A DNA stretch of 32,536 nt, taken from positions 1-32,536 of the forward strand of contig JAGXBK010000018.1 of assembly GCA_018971195.1 (NCBI GenBank), written 5' to 3'. Below, piece after piece: positions 8,681 through 16,080 of this stretch; the stretch's first letter is position 1, and every line of letters begins with the position of its first letter. A model generated the notes under the pieces. That model saw only the letters and a list, made by a program, of their open reading frames with translations, was not told the origin of the DNA and did no database searches. This stretch comes from Betaproteobacteria bacterium. Its GTDB lineage: Bacteria; Pseudomonadota; Gammaproteobacteria; Burkholderiales; Casimicrobiaceae. A program made the position numbers and the translations under genes.

Positions 8681-9841
8681 ATGACCACCATCACCTGCAT
8701 CGAAGACCTGCGCGTGCTCGCCAAGCGCCGCGTGCCACGGATGTTCTACGACTACGCAGATTCCGGCTCGTGGACCGAGGGCACCTACCGCGCCAACGAA
8801 GCCGACTTCCAGAAGATCAAGCTGCGCCAGCGCGTGGCGGTCAACCTCGAGAACCGCTCGGTGCGCACGACCATGATCGGCGAGGACGTCGCAATGCCGG
8901 TGGCGCTCGCACCCGTGGGGCTCACCGGCATGCAGCACGCCGACGGCGAGATCCTCGCCGCCCGCGCCGCCGAGAAGTTCGGCGTGCCGTTCACGCTGTC
9001 GACGATGAGCGTCTGCTCGATCGAGGACATCGCGGCGCACACCAGCCGGCCGTTCTGGTTCCAGCTCTACGTGATGCGCGATCGTTCATTCGGCGAGCGC
9101 CTGATCGAGCGCGCCAGGGCCGCGCGCTGTTCGGCGCTGATGCTCACGCTCGACCTGCAGATCCTCGGCCAGCGCCACAAGGACCTCAAGAACGGGCTGA
9201 CGGCGCCGCCCAAGCCGACGCTCGCCAACCTGCTCAATCTCGCGACCAAGCCGCGCTGGTGCCTCGGCATGCTCGGCACGCGGCGCCACCAGTTCGGCAA
9301 CGTGGTCGGCCACGTCGAGGGCGTCGAGAACATGGCGTCGCTCGCGTCGTGGACCAATTCGCAGTTCGACCCCGCGCTCAACTGGGGCGACGTCGAATGG
9401 ATCAAGAAACGCTGGGGCGGCAAGCTGATCCTCAAGGGCATCCAGGACCCTGAGGATGCGCGGCACGCCGCCGACTCGGGCGCCGATGCACTGATCGTGT
9501 CCAACCACGGTGGCCGCCAGCTCGACGGCGCGGCCTCCTCGATCGAGGCACTGCCGCCGATCGTCGACGCCGTTGGCTCACGCATCGAAGTGTGGATGGA
9601 TGGCGGGATCCGTTCCGGCCAGGACGTGCTGAAAGCGCTGGCGCTGGGCGCCAGAGGAACGCTGATCGGACGCGCGTTCGTCTACGGACTGGGTGCGATG
9701 GGCGAGGCGGGTGTCACCCGGGCGCTGGAGATCATCCGCAACGAGCTCGACCTCACGATGGCGTTCTGCGGACGCACCAACGTGCGGGACATCGACCGCA
9801 GCGTGCTGCTGCCAGGGACCCTCCCCCGGTCCGCCGCCTGA
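8681..9841 (+). CDS. FMN-dependent alpha-hydroxy-acid oxidase/dehydrogenase (LldD-like)
   Basis: Oxidises an L-2-hydroxy acid (L-lactate or similar) to the 2-keto acid with FMN. 386 aa from the ATG at 8681 (MTTITCIEDLRVLAKRRVP), where the family starts; the track ORF extends further upstream without support. Recognisable motifs are FYDYADSGSWTE (substrate-binding Tyr), PVALAPVGLTGMQHADGE, FWFQLYVMRD, LMLTLDLQILGQRHKDLKNG, LILKGIQDPEDARHA, the catalytic His/Arg motif SNHGGRQLDGA, and WMDGGIRSGQDVLKALALGA for FMN phosphate. It could be L-lactate dehydrogenase or a related enzyme; substrate is not decided by sequence alone. A tRNA gene follows within 20 bp. Confidence 0.92.
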   Translation: MTTITCIEDLRVLAKRRVPRMFYDYADSGSWTEGTYRANEADFQKIKLRQRVAVNLENRSVRTTMIGEDVAMPVALAPVGLTGMQHADGEILAARAAEKFGVPFTLSTMSVCSIEDIAAHTSRPFWFQLYVMRDRSFGERLIERARAARCSALMLTLDLQILGQRHKDLKNGLTAPPKPTLANLLNLATKPRWCLGMLGTRRHQFGNVVGHVEGVENMASLASWTNSQFDPALNWGDVEWIKKRWGGKLILKGIQDPEDARHAADSGADALIVSNHGGRQLDGAASSIEALPPIVDAVGSRIEVWMDGGIRSGQDVLKALALGARGTLIGRAFVYGLGAMGEAGVTRALEIIRNELDLTMAFCGRTNVRDIDRSVLLPGTLPRSAA

Positions 9842-9843
9842 GC

Positions 9844-9849
9844 TATAAT
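9844..9849 (+). promoter_or_regulatory. Perfect -10 box for tRNA-Ala
   Basis: TATAAT, 11 bp before the mature tRNA 5' end and just after the oxidase stop codon. I see no good -35 hexamer at 16-18 bp upstream, so it may depend on stringent-type control or on read-through from the oxidase gene. Confidence 0.5.
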
Positions 9850-9860
9850 TCTTCGTTCGT

Positions 9861-9936
<76 letters not shown>

Positions 9937-9972
9937 TCTATACCGAGTCCGTTTCGTAAGCCCTTGAGATAG

Positions 9973-10554
9973 CGGATTTTCCACGGCAACAGCTTCTGGT
10001 TCCAGATTCGGGCCCCCACCGGACTGCGTCCGCGCTACGGAACTGTAGTCCGCATAAGCCTGCAGACCGCCGAGCGGGAAGTCGCCCGGCACCTCGCGCT
10101 TCGGCTCGCCGCTGAATGGCTGACCCGCTTCTCGTTTGCCAGCCGCGGCGAGGAATGGGCACCGCCCCCAGTGGCAGCCGCCGCGTCTTCCTTGAGCGTC
10201 AATTCCCCGCCGGCCGGCTCCGGGAACGCTTGTCCGTCCCCAGCACCCGGTTCCTTGCTCGACGCGTTCGAGTACTGGCGCGACCTGACCCCCGGGCGTC
10301 CACCACGCACGGTGCTCGAGTTCGCGTCGACTGCCCAGCAGTTCGACGATCGCATCGACAAGCCGATGGCGGCCGTGACCCGGGGCGATGTCGTCGGCTA
10401 CCGTGACCACCTGCTACGCGACGGGCTCGCGGCGGCGACGGTCCGCAAGCGCATCGGGTTCGTTAGCGCCATGCTGCAGACCCAAGTCGACGCCACGACC
10501 ATCGGATTGGATTTGAACGAGTCTTTGTCGCATACGATCGTCATGTCGCCGTAG
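9973..10554 (+). pseudogene. Decayed phage-type tyrosine integrase (N-terminal part only)
   Basis: The reading frame opens right after an in-frame TAG at 9970-9972 and runs to TAG at 10552-10554. It has no conventional start codon near its beginning; the track starts at an internal GTG (10171). Integrase-like features are an N-terminal segment (FWFQIRAPTGLRPRYG, VVRISLQTAEREVARHLALR) and a SAM-like core-binding segment (MAAVTRGDVVGYRDHLLRDG, AAATVRKRIGFVSAMLQTQV). The catalytic domain with the R..HxxR..Y residues is missing; the frame ends soon after the core-binding domain. It starts 36 bp after tRNA-Ala, the usual position of an integrase of an element inserted at a tRNA. The 181 bp after it (10555-10735) contain nothing I recognise. 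Confidence 0.7.
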
Positions 10555-10735
10555 GCGCGGTGAATTGTGACCGCGAGCGCGACCACCATGAGCTTTTTCG
10601 TCGACGAGACCTCCACCTGTGAGACCGGGGAGGCCGTGCTGACCGCGTGCTGCGACAGCTCGCGTCGCAGCGACGCGCATCGCGATGCGATGGAACGGAT
10701 CCTGCGGTTGCGCCGCGCCCGGCGGCGCGTCGCTC

Positions 10736-11017
10736 TCAGTTGCGCCGGCCGACCCAGTAGGTCGCACCGTCGGGCCCATAGCGCTCGGTGTGCGGCATGT
10801 CAGCCTCCAGGTGGAAGCGGTCGCCCGGTTGCAGATGCCGTTCGCCGCTTTCGCAGGTGAGCCACATCTCCCCCTGCACCACCAGCGCGCTGGCCGCGAA
10901 AGGGTGGGTGTGCTCGGCGAGCAAGGTGCCAGGCGCCCAGCGGCGCTCCAGCACCTCGTCGCAGCCCTCGGCCAGGGCTTGCGCGCGGAACTCTGCAAAG
11001 CTGGGCAGGGCGCTCAT
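10736..11017 (-). CDS. Small cupin-fold protein
   Basis: 93 aa single-domain cupin. Metal-site motif 1 is visible as EHTHPFAASALVVQGEMWL and motif 2 as LQPGDRFHLEADMPHTERYG. The ATG at 11017 overlaps the aldolase stop (ATGA), so it is translated from the same message. Proteins like this either bind and isomerise small sugars/acids or act as accessory sensors. With a class II aldolase as partner, a role in the same catabolic step or in protecting its product is plausible, but the substrate is unknown. Confidence 0.82.
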   Translation of the reverse strand: MSALPSFAEFRAQALAEGCDEVLERRWAPGTLLAEHTHPFAASALVVQGEMWLTCESGERHLQPGDRFHLEADMPHTERYGPDGATYWVGRRN

Positions 11018-11826
11018 TCCAGCATGTCCGGCTGCGTTTGCACCAGCATTCCATAGATCGTCTGGAAGTGCAGCCAGCCGATGTAGTCGCTGCCGACGTG
11101 CTCGCGACTGTAGCGCGCGCGTTCGGGCGACACGAGCTTGGGCGCGATCCCCGTGGCGTCGATCATCAGCTGCTGGCGACAGCAACGCTCCAGGGCGATG
11201 AACCAGAACGCTGCCGAATCGATGCTGTGGCGGCTGGCCGTGAGCAGTCCATGGTTCTGGTGGATCGCGGCCTTGACCCCCTTGAAGGCGTTGGCGACGC
11301 GGTTCCCGCCCTTGACCTCGACGGCGACCTGGCCCGCTTCCTCGCCGATCACCACGTGGTCCTCGTAGAACGCCGCGGCGTCCTGCGTGATCGGCTCGAG
11401 CTTCTTGCCAAGCGCGGCGAATGCGGTGCCGTACACGGTATGCGCGTGGCACATGGCGATGATGTCCGGATGCTGCTCGTGCACGGCTGCATGCAGCACG
11501 AAGCCGGCCCGATTGACGGCATACTCGCCCTCGCGCACCTTGCCGTCGTGGTCGACGAGGATCAGGTTCGACACTTTGACCTGCGAGAAGTCCACACACA
11601 TCGGATTGGTCCAGTACAGCGCTGGATGCTCCGGATCGCGGACCGTGAGGTGGCCTGCGAAGCCATAGTCGAAGCCCTGCTGCGCGAAGGCGCGGCAGGC
11701 CGCGACCAGGCGCTCCTTGCGGTGCTGGCGATCCTGGGCATGAGTCTGGAATTCCGGGAGCTCGGGGAACTTCAGCCCGAGCTGCGTGGGCTGATAGACG
11801 GAAATCCGCTTGGTGCGGTCGAGCAT
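11014..11826 (-). CDS. Class II aldolase/adducin family protein
   Basis: Zinc-dependent aldolase/epimerase/decarboxylase fold. 270 aa from the ATG at 11826 (MLDRTKRISVYQPTQLGLKF), supported by GGAG about 10 bp upstream; a start at 11868 is less likely. Motifs include FDYGFAGHLTVRDPEHP, a metal-site histidine pair in AMCHAHTVYGTAFAALGK, and a third histidine in IHQNHGLLTASRHSID. The member does not match the rhamnulose- or fuculose-phosphate aldolases closely enough for me to name a substrate. It forms a two-gene operon with the cupin and is divergent from a LysR regulator, which probably controls it. Confidence 0.88.
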   Translation of the reverse strand: MLDRTKRISVYQPTQLGLKFPELPEFQTHAQDRQHRKERLVAACRAFAQQGFDYGFAGHLTVRDPEHPALYWTNPMCVDFSQVKVSNLILVDHDGKVREGEYAVNRAGFVLHAAVHEQHPDIIAMCHAHTVYGTAFAALGKKLEPITQDAAAFYEDHVVIGEEAGQVAVEVKGGNRVANAFKGVKAAIHQNHGLLTASRHSIDSAAFWFIALERCCRQQLMIDATGIAPKLVSPERARYSREHVGSDYIGWLHFQTIYGMLVQTQPDMLE

Positions 11827-11894
11827 GAGTTGTCTCCGCAAGCCGGCCGGTGGACCGGAATGTCCCATGATTCGACAAGGGGTGCGCGCGGTCA

Positions 11895-11931
11895 AATGAC
11901 GATCATTCACCTACACATGAATGGAATTCAT
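11895..11931. promoter_or_regulatory. Probable LysR-regulator operator (nested inverted repeats)
   Basis: In the divergent gap between the aldolase and lysR-type genes. The strongest element is ATGAATggaATTCAT (11917-11931), a perfect 6-bp-arm palindrome that fits the LysR T-N11-A rule. A second palindrome, AATGAcgaTCATT, lies at 11895-11907. An ATTCA half-site (11906-11910) also pairs with the central TGAAT, giving three ATTCA-type half-sites in a row. The AT-rich patch stands out from its GC-rich surroundings. Confidence 0.6.
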
Positions 11932-11932
11932 C

Positions 11933-11938
11933 TATACT
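11933..11938 (+). promoter_or_regulatory. -10-like box just upstream of the lysR-type gene
   Basis: TATACT (5/6 of consensus) only 7 bp before the ATG at 11946. If it is used, the transcript would start at or next to the ATG, giving a leaderless or nearly leaderless mRNA, which agrees with the lack of a Shine-Dalgarno. It abuts the operator palindrome, consistent with autorepression. Confidence 0.35.
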
Positions 11939-11945
11939 GGGTTTC

Positions 11946-12857
11946 ATGCGCCGACTGCCACCCTTACCCGCCCTGCGCACCTTCGAGGTGGCGGCGCGGC
12001 TGGGCAGCTTTGCTGCGGCCGCCTCCGAGCTGAATGTCACGCCCTCGGCCATCAGCCACCAGGTACGCTCCCTCGAAGCCTGGTTCGAACGGCTGCTGTT
12101 CGTGCGCGGCACGCGGCGCGTGGAGCTCACACCCGACGGGCGCAGGCTGCTGAGCGGCCTCACGCAGGCCTTCGACCTGATGCATGACAGTTGCGCGGTG
12201 CTACGGTCGCCCGACCAGGTGCGCGTGCTCGCCGTGCACTGCGCGCCGAGCTTCGCCTCGAAGTGGCTCGGGCCGCGAATCGGCCGGTTCATGCAGGCTT
12301 ACCCTGCGACCACGCTGCGGCTCACTTCGGGCCCGGAGCCGCCGGACCTTCGGCGGAACACGGGAATCCAGCTTGGAATCACCTACGGCGCGCCGCCGGA
12401 GCGCGCCGCGGTGGAAGTGCAGGCCCTGGGGCTCGAGCCCACCGTACCCATGTGCTCGCCGCGCATCGCGTCCACGAGCGAGCCGATCACGCCGCAGGAC
12501 GTGGTCCGCCTGCCGCTGATTGAATCCAAGCTCAACCCCGTGCACTGGGCTGACTGGTGCCGCGTCAATCGCGTGCGCCTGCCGCCCGCGGCACGCCCTT
12601 CGTTCGACCGCGGGTCCATGGCGATCGCCGCTGCGGTCGATGGTCTGGGTGTCGTGCTTGAGACCCTGCGTTTCGCGGAATCGGAGCTCGCGCGCGGTGA
12701 ATTGGTGCTGCTGGACGGTCCGGGCTTCCGGCGCATCGAGCGCGAGACGCACTTCATGTGCTGGCGCCGGGCCGAGCGCGACCATCCCGCGCTCAGCGCA
12801 TTCCGCGAGTGGCTGGTCGCGCAGCTCGCCACGAGCCCCGACGGATTGAGCACATAG
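11946..12857 (+). CDS. LysR-family transcriptional regulator (GcvA-like)
   Basis: 303 aa. N-terminal winged HTH: LPPLPALRTFEVAARLGSFA, ASELNVTPSAISHQVRSLE, ELTPDGRRLL; then a LysR substrate-binding domain with the GcvA-type ending (SMAIAAAVDGLGVVLETLRF, RGELVLLDGPGF). Divergent orientation to the aldolase-cupin pair plus the T-N11-A palindrome between them argues that this is their regulator, responding to a pathway intermediate. The start is the only sensible ATG and has no clear ribosome-binding site. Confidence 0.9.
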   Translation: MRRLPPLPALRTFEVAARLGSFAAAASELNVTPSAISHQVRSLEAWFERLLFVRGTRRVELTPDGRRLLSGLTQAFDLMHDSCAVLRSPDQVRVLAVHCAPSFASKWLGPRIGRFMQAYPATTLRLTSGPEPPDLRRNTGIQLGITYGAPPERAAVEVQALGLEPTVPMCSPRIASTSEPITPQDVVRLPLIESKLNPVHWADWCRVNRVRLPPAARPSFDRGSMAIAAAVDGLGVVLETLRFAESELARGELVLLDGPGFRRIERETHFMCWRRAERDHPALSAFREWLVAQLATSPDGLST

Positions 12858-12964
12858 TTGCGCAGCGCGGTCACCTTCGGCCGTCCCATCAACCGCGTGC
12901 GCGCGATGTCGCGGTCGGAATCGCCTTGGCGCGGACGCACCGAGACCGCCTGATACTGAAACAT
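12858..12964 (-). other. Orphan gene start (possible truncated ORF)
   Basis: On the minus strand an ATG at 12964 is preceded by AGGAG at 7-bp spacing and begins MFQYQAVSVRPRQGDSDR. The frame then continues antisense through the lysR gene (track ORF 12383-13003), which is not credible as protein. This looks like the 5' end of a gene whose remainder was lost when the neighbouring segment arrived. The first residues resemble enoyl-CoA hydratase N-termini, but too little remains to identify it. Confidence 0.25.
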
Positions 12965-13070
12965 CTCGAATCTCCTGCACCTCACCCTTACCCCCTCGGG
13001 CAAGAGTCCGGAAGGGTAGCGGCTACGACGCTCAATTCGAGATGCCAGTGATCACCTTGCTGGCTTCAGT

Positions 13071-13170
13071 ATGCCGATCACGGCGGGGCGCCAAGTTGCC
13101 GATCACGCATCGGCTTCTATGCGCCGATCGCGAAGTCGTTCTGATATGCCGATCGGTGACACGATCGAAG
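13071..13170. repeat. Four direct repeats with 25-bp periodicity
   Basis: The core NNGCCGATC(A/G) recurs at 13071 (atgccgatca), 13096 (ttgccgatca), 13121 (gcgccgatcg) and 13146 (atgccgatcg), each exactly 25 bp after the last; a weaker relative (gatgccagtgatcac) lies upstream at 13041. Most spacer positions are not conserved. Spaced terminal repeats of this kind are typical of IS21-family element ends, and no transposase gene remains nearby. They end 2 bp before the LuxR stop codon. Confidence 0.65.
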
Positions 13171-13172
13171 CA

Positions 13173-14162
13173 CTACACCGCGATTGCGGGTGGCGTCGCG
13201 CTTTGCAGCAGACGCAGCACGTCCGCCTGTCGCGACGTACCGGTCTTGGAGAAGATATTCTGCAGGTGAGTTCGCACCGTCGGCTCGCTGATGCCGAGCA
13301 TGTCGGCCGTGTCCTTGCCGCCCAGGCCTTGCGCCAATGCAATCAGCACGCGTAGTTCGCCGCCCGTGAGGCGATAGAGCTTGGCAAATGCCTCGCCCGG
13401 CACCAGTGGCACCCGGGCAGGCTTCTGCACGAAGACGGCGACCGACGCCGCGAACGGCGCCATGATGCTTTGCCTGCTTCCTCGATCGAGCCGCAATAAT
13501 GTCGCGACATAACCATCGCCTTGCGAATCCGGAATCGCCAGCGAATGCCCGCACGACTCGCCGTCGAATTTCTCGCTGGCTGTCTCGTCGGTGGCTCGCG
13601 CCAGCGCTTCACGTGCTTCGAGATCGCGTAGCAATAGCCGACCGTTCACGATACGAAGCGCGCTGCCCGTCTTGATCTGGTGCGCCGCAGCGGCGTTCAT
13701 GTAGACCACGCGACCATCGCGAGAGACCAGATAAACTCCGGCGACCAGGGCATCGAGCGTCGCTTCGAGCATCTGCGAACTCAGCGTTCTGATGTCGAGC
13801 GCGTCCGAGATAGCCAAAGTGCGACAGATATGCGGCGACAGCAACTTGAAGATGCAGATCTCGTGCTGCCCGTAGCGCTTGGCCGGTACAGTCCGGCTGC
13901 TATGCACGGAGGCGACCCGACTGCTGGTTCTCAGCGCATTTAGGCCGATATAGTCGACGATTCCATACGGCTTCAATACATCATGATAGATACGACTCTC
14001 GAACCACTCGTCCTCGGGACAAATGGTGGCGAGGGTAAGGACATCGCCAACTTCATGCACGATGCTGGCAGTTGCAAAGGGGCTGTGCTGATAGTGCTCC
14101 TGCAGAAGGTTCGAAAATTCCTTTGTGTAACCAACCTCGAATAGCTGAACGTTCTCGACATT
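13173..14162 (-). pseudogene. LuxR-family regulator lacking its 5' end
   Basis: About 330 residues remain, from roughly LFEVGYTKEFSNLLQEHY to the C-terminus. A PAS-like segment is visible (AGVYLVSRDGRVVYMNAAAA) and a C-terminal LuxR HTH (LTGGELRVLIALAQG, KDTADMLGISEPTVRTHLQN). Related proteins have some 50 further N-terminal residues with a start codon. Here the frame runs on into sequence antisense to the HAF gene, so the track's 478-aa ORF is a chimera with no valid start. The break is near 14160. An internal Met (MLEATLDALVAG) could still yield a shorter HTH protein. GC content and codon use are slightly less extreme than in neighbours. Confidence 0.7.
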
Positions 14163-14603
14163 TTGACCGATCTCGGCACGCTCGGGGGCAGCGTTTCCGA
14201 GGCGCTCGCGATCAACAACGCCGGCCAGGTCGTCGGACGGGCAAGAGTGACCGACGCGCCGCTTGTACGGCACGCCTTCGTGTGGGAGCAGGGCACAATG
14301 ACCGACCTCGGGACCGTCGATTCGTGCACGCGCGGGACGGCGACCAGCATCAACAGCAAAGGCCAGATCGTTGGGGGACTCGGCTTCTGCACCGACGATT
14401 CCACCGACCTGGCCTTCTACACGGCCTTTTATGTCGAAAAGGGCAAGCCGATGGTCGACCTCAATGCCCTGGTCGATACGCCGTCCGATCTCCACATGGA
14501 TGAGGCCATGTTCATCAACGGGCGGGGTGAGATTCTCGCCGGTGCGCTCACGCCGACCGGCGAGACGCGCGCCGTGCTGCTCGTGCCTCTGCCGGGTCAT
14601 TGA
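14163..14603 (+). pseudogene. C-terminal fragment of a HAF-repeat extracellular protein
   Basis: 146 codons from a TTG. It contains HAF-type repeats: TDLGTLGGSVSEALAINNAGQ, VVGRARVTDAPLVRHAFVWE, then GTMTDLGTV, ATSINSKGQIVGGLGF, and FINGRGEILAGALTPTGE. Full-length members are several hundred residues with a signal peptide; this piece has no export signal and begins mid-repeat exactly where the LuxR sequence stops, so it is the distal end of a larger gene cut by a rearrangement. Its own 3' end and terminator are intact. Confidence 0.75.
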
Positions 14604-14660
14604 GAACAACTACACAACAACTGACGGCTTCGAAGGCACTGACTCGTTCAAGCTGCAATG

Positions 14661-14688
14661 GGCCCCGCTTTGGCGGGGCCTTTCTTTT
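14661..14688 (+). terminator. Rho-independent terminator
   Basis: GGCCCCGC-TTTG-GCGGGGCC perfect 8-bp stem followed by TTTCTTTT. It is 57 bp after the HAF stop codon and on the same strand, so it is the natural end of that transcript. Confidence 0.92.
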
Positions 14689-15103
14689 GGAGAAACGCCA
14701 TCCTATGTCCGTAGATGCACCCCTCGGGACGACTGTCGGTCTCATCATTGTCGTTGACGATGATACGATTCGCGCCGATGCAGTCGAGCCGGCGAGCGCG
14801 AGCGCCGAAAGGGCTGCTCGTTCTTCCTGCAGAAGATCGATGGCCGCTTCTACCCGGACTCTCTGCGTCAGCTGCGCGGCGATTGATTTCACGCCCGAAA
14901 CCCGCCGGGCAATTACGGAGGGGCTCCGTCGACGCGATTTCCATGATGACGCGGTTGCCGCCAGTGTGAGGTGGCTCGGGTTCGCGATCGGTCCTTGACG
15001 GCGCAAATCTTGCCAAATATTGCCATCGGGCCGAAGCTGCACCCAATGAGCACGTTGAACATCTCAAGAGCGTACGAGCCGCGGTCAAGGCTCGCGCCCG
15101 GCG
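14689..15103. other. No confident gene; short open frames only
   Basis: After the terminator there is an open frame from an ATG at 14705 to 14998 (MSVDAPLGTTVGLIIVVDDD) with a distant GGAG, but its composition changes midway and I do not recognise it. A second open frame without a start (14970-15107) ends in EHVEHLKSVRAAVKARARR and a stop that overlaps the GTG of the toxin fragment that follows (GTGA). That overlap resembles the antitoxin-toxin junction of TA operons, so this may be a decayed antitoxin. Confidence 0.35.
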
Positions 15104-15316
15104 GTGACGGCGAAGCCGCTCGTCGCGCGCCACCCCGCTTCCCGCTCGCGGCGATACGCCCACGAACTCGACCTTGCGGGGCTGCGCGCCTGGCCGCTGA
15201 CACACGCTCCGCACGTCGCGTTCTACGTCGAGCGCCCCGACCACGTCGACGTCTGGCGCGTGCTTCATGGCCAGCGCGACATTCCGGAATGGATGCATGA
15301 GCCTGATACCGCCTGA
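15104..15316 (+). pseudogene. C-terminal part of a RelE/ParE-type toxin
   Basis: 70 codons from GTG. The segment [19 protein letters not shown] and the ending [34 protein letters not shown] is the conserved C-terminal half of a ParE-like toxin of about 100 residues. The N-terminal helices are missing or frameshifted, so ribonuclease or gyrase-directed activity is unlikely. Its last 20 bp overlap the start of the UPF0149 gene. Upstream sequence may carry an antitoxin remnant. Confidence 0.6.
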
Positions 15317-16028
15317 CATGCTGACCGACGCGGAGCTCGACGAGCTCGATCGCTTCCTGCTCGATACCGAGGGCGTCGACGAGTCGATGGACATCTCGAT
15401 GCTCGACGGCTACTTCGCGGCGCTGCTGTCGGGGCCGACGACGATCCTGCCCAGCGAATGGATGCGCTGGGTGTGGGATGTCGAGAAAGGCGAGGACACG
15501 CCCGTGTTCTCGAGCACGGCCCACGCCGAGCGCATCATGGGGCTGATGATGCGCCATATGAACGACATCACCGGGACGCTGCTGGAAGCCCCCGAGGACT
15601 ACGAGCCGCTGCTCCTCGAAAACCCGAACGATGGCGACCCGATCCCGGTCATCGACGAATGGTGCGTTGGCTACATGAAAGGCGTGAGCCTCGACCGCAA
15701 GGGCTGGCTGCCGGTCACCGTGGGTCATCCCGAATGGCTGTCCACGATCGTTCTCTACGGTTCCGAAGAGGGATGGGAGCTGCTCGAGCGGCGCAAACCC
15801 TCGATCGACGAGCACCGGCAGCTCGCTGCCGGCATCGCCGACACGGTGCGCAAGATCCACGCCTTCTTCCTCGACCAGCGCAAGGCGATGGCGGCCGCCG
15901 GCAACACCCCGGTCATCGGTCGCGAACCGGTGCGGAATCCGGACAAGGTCGGGCGCAACGATCCCTGCCCCTGCGGCTCGGGGAAGAAGTTCAAGCACTG
16001 CCACGGCGCGGCGCAGCGGCTGCACTGA
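15297..16028 (+). CDS. UPF0149/YecA family protein with C-terminal SEC-C zinc motif
   Basis: 243 aa from the ATG at 15297 ([20 protein letters not shown]), which has GGA upstream; a start at 15318 (MLTDAEL) is possible. The N-terminal alpha-helical UPF0149 domain shows [30 protein letters not shown] and [12 protein letters not shown]. The C-terminus carries the SEC-C metal-binding motif [19 protein letters not shown], as found at the end of SecA and YecA. YecA-type proteins have been linked to ribosome or SecA interaction; the exact role is open. It overlaps the ParE remnant, probably because that remnant is no longer under selection. Confidence 0.9.
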   Translation: MSLIPPDMLTDAELDELDRFLLDTEGVDESMDISMLDGYFAALLSGPTTILPSEWMRWVWDVEKGEDTPVFSSTAHAERIMGLMMRHMNDITGTLLEAPEDYEPLLLENPNDGDPIPVIDEWCVGYMKGVSLDRKGWLPVTVGHPEWLSTIVLYGSEEGWELLERRKPSIDEHRQLAAGIADTVRKIHAFFLDQRKAMAAAGNTPVIGREPVRNPDKVGRNDPCPCGSGKKFKHCHGAAQRLH

Positions 16029-16080
16029 GGGCCGGCAGGCAGCTTGCCCGACCGCGGCGACCCCAGACCTGAGTCCCTGC

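Noticed and set aside
13041-13170. The 25-bp-periodic repeats as a CRISPR array
   Set aside because: Conserved core is only about 10 bp and there are no full-length repeats with unique spacers or cas genes.
14163-14609. N-terminal 149 residues of the 478-aa minus-strand ORF
   Set aside because: Antisense to the HAF fragment; only the part below about 14160 is LuxR protein.
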